5,440 nt of DNA, taken from the NCBI GenBank assembly GCA_947454695.1, contig CANGMW010000184.1:1-5440 (forward strand). The letters are read 5' to 3'. The notes beneath the pieces are model-generated. The model had not been told where the DNA came from. It was given only the letters and a program-made list of their open reading frames with translations, and did not search any database. Below, piece after piece: positions 5,175-5,440 of the stretch; position 1 is the stretch's first letter; each line of letters starts with the position of its first letter. The position numbers and the translations under genes were made by a program. Origin of the DNA: Comamonadaceae bacterium (GTDB lineage Bacteria > Pseudomonadota > Gammaproteobacteria > Burkholderiales > Burkholderiaceae_C).

Positions 5175-5440
5175 ATGAACATCACACACAAGTCCCTCTT
5201 GGTTCTCTGTTTGTTGGCCGGCATCGCCGGCTTGTCACAAGCACAACCCGCCTCAGGCGTGACGCCGGGTGCCGGCGACGGCATGCCACCCCGCATGAAG
5301 GCGCACATGTTGCAACGTGCTGCCGACCTCCAAGCCAAACTCAAACTCAGCCCGGAACAAGAGGCCGCGTGGGCCAGCTATACGGCAGCGATGAAACCGC
5401 CCGTCCAGGCGCAGCGCCCTGACCGTGCGGAACTCGACAA
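5175..5440 (+). CDS. Exported Spy/CpxP-like (LTXXQ-type) protein, N-terminal 88 residues, 3' truncated
   Basis: The frame is open from ATG 5175 to the window end and continues beyond it. AAGGA (5164-5168) lies 6 bases upstream of the ATG. The N-terminus is a clear Sec signal peptide: a short charged start with K6, a hydrophobic core LLVLCLLAGIAGL, and a likely cut after SQA (23/24). C12 has no lipobox around it, so it is probably not a lipoprotein. After a Pro/Gly-rich linker the mature part is helical, with LQAKLKLSPEQEAAWASYTAAM (about 52-73), typical of the Spy/CpxP/LTXXQ group of periplasmic chaperones and metal-stress sensors. The family holds unfolded periplasmic proteins, and relatives are induced by copper, zinc or envelope stress. 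The ECF-type promoter in front agrees with a stress role. The family assignment rests on one motif and general character, because most of the protein is outside the window. Confidence 0.72.
   Translation, partial: MNITHKSLLVLCLLAGIAGLSQAQPASGVTPGAGDGMPPRMKAHMLQRAADLQAKLKLSPEQEAAWASYTAAMKPPVQAQRPDRAELD

Overview
The window looks like chromosomal DNA of a GC-rich betaproteobacterium, most likely Burkholderiales/Comamonadaceae. This is inferred from codon use, from the protein types, and from the C-run/G-run hairpin between genes (4150-4171), a style of intergenic element I associate with that family. It holds seven protein genes, two of them cut by the window edges. There is no tRNA, rRNA, CRISPR array or insertion sequence that I can see, and no gene-free stretch longer than about 105 bases.

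Layout: (1) bases 1-612, plus strand, are the C-terminal end of a heavy-metal RND efflux pump (CzcA/CusA type). It converges on the next gene across a 94-base gap that carries a strong GC hairpin. (2) Minus strand, 1379-3601, is a Cu(I)-exporting P1B-type ATPase (CopA). It is followed 87 bases downstream by a hemerythrin-like HHE protein (707-1291). A perfect palindrome resembling an FNR/CRP-family box lies in the gap between them. (3) Plus strand, diverging from copA across a 93-base region with a dyad operator candidate, is a CopZ-like copper chaperone (3695-3895). A small DUF2892 membrane protein (3930-4133) and a pirin (4180-5070) follow it. (4) From 5175 to the right edge begins an exported Spy/CpxP-like (LTXXQ-type) protein. 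It is preceded by a good match to an ECF sigma factor (RpoE-like) promoter and a short hairpin.

Functionally the centre is a copper-handling unit. CopZ binds Cu(I) in the cytoplasm and can hand it to CopA, which pumps it to the periplasm, and the divergent arrangement would allow one shared operator to control both. The flanking RND pump (periplasm to outside) and the envelope-stress-type Spy-like protein fit a metal/envelope stress neighbourhood. The hemerythrin and the FNR-like box suggest a link to low oxygen or nitric oxide. I see known families throughout and no convincing undescribed system. The more interesting points are regulatory: the divergent operator, the FNR-like box, the ECF promoter, and a hairpin whose 3' arm is the pirin Shine-Dalgarno candidate.
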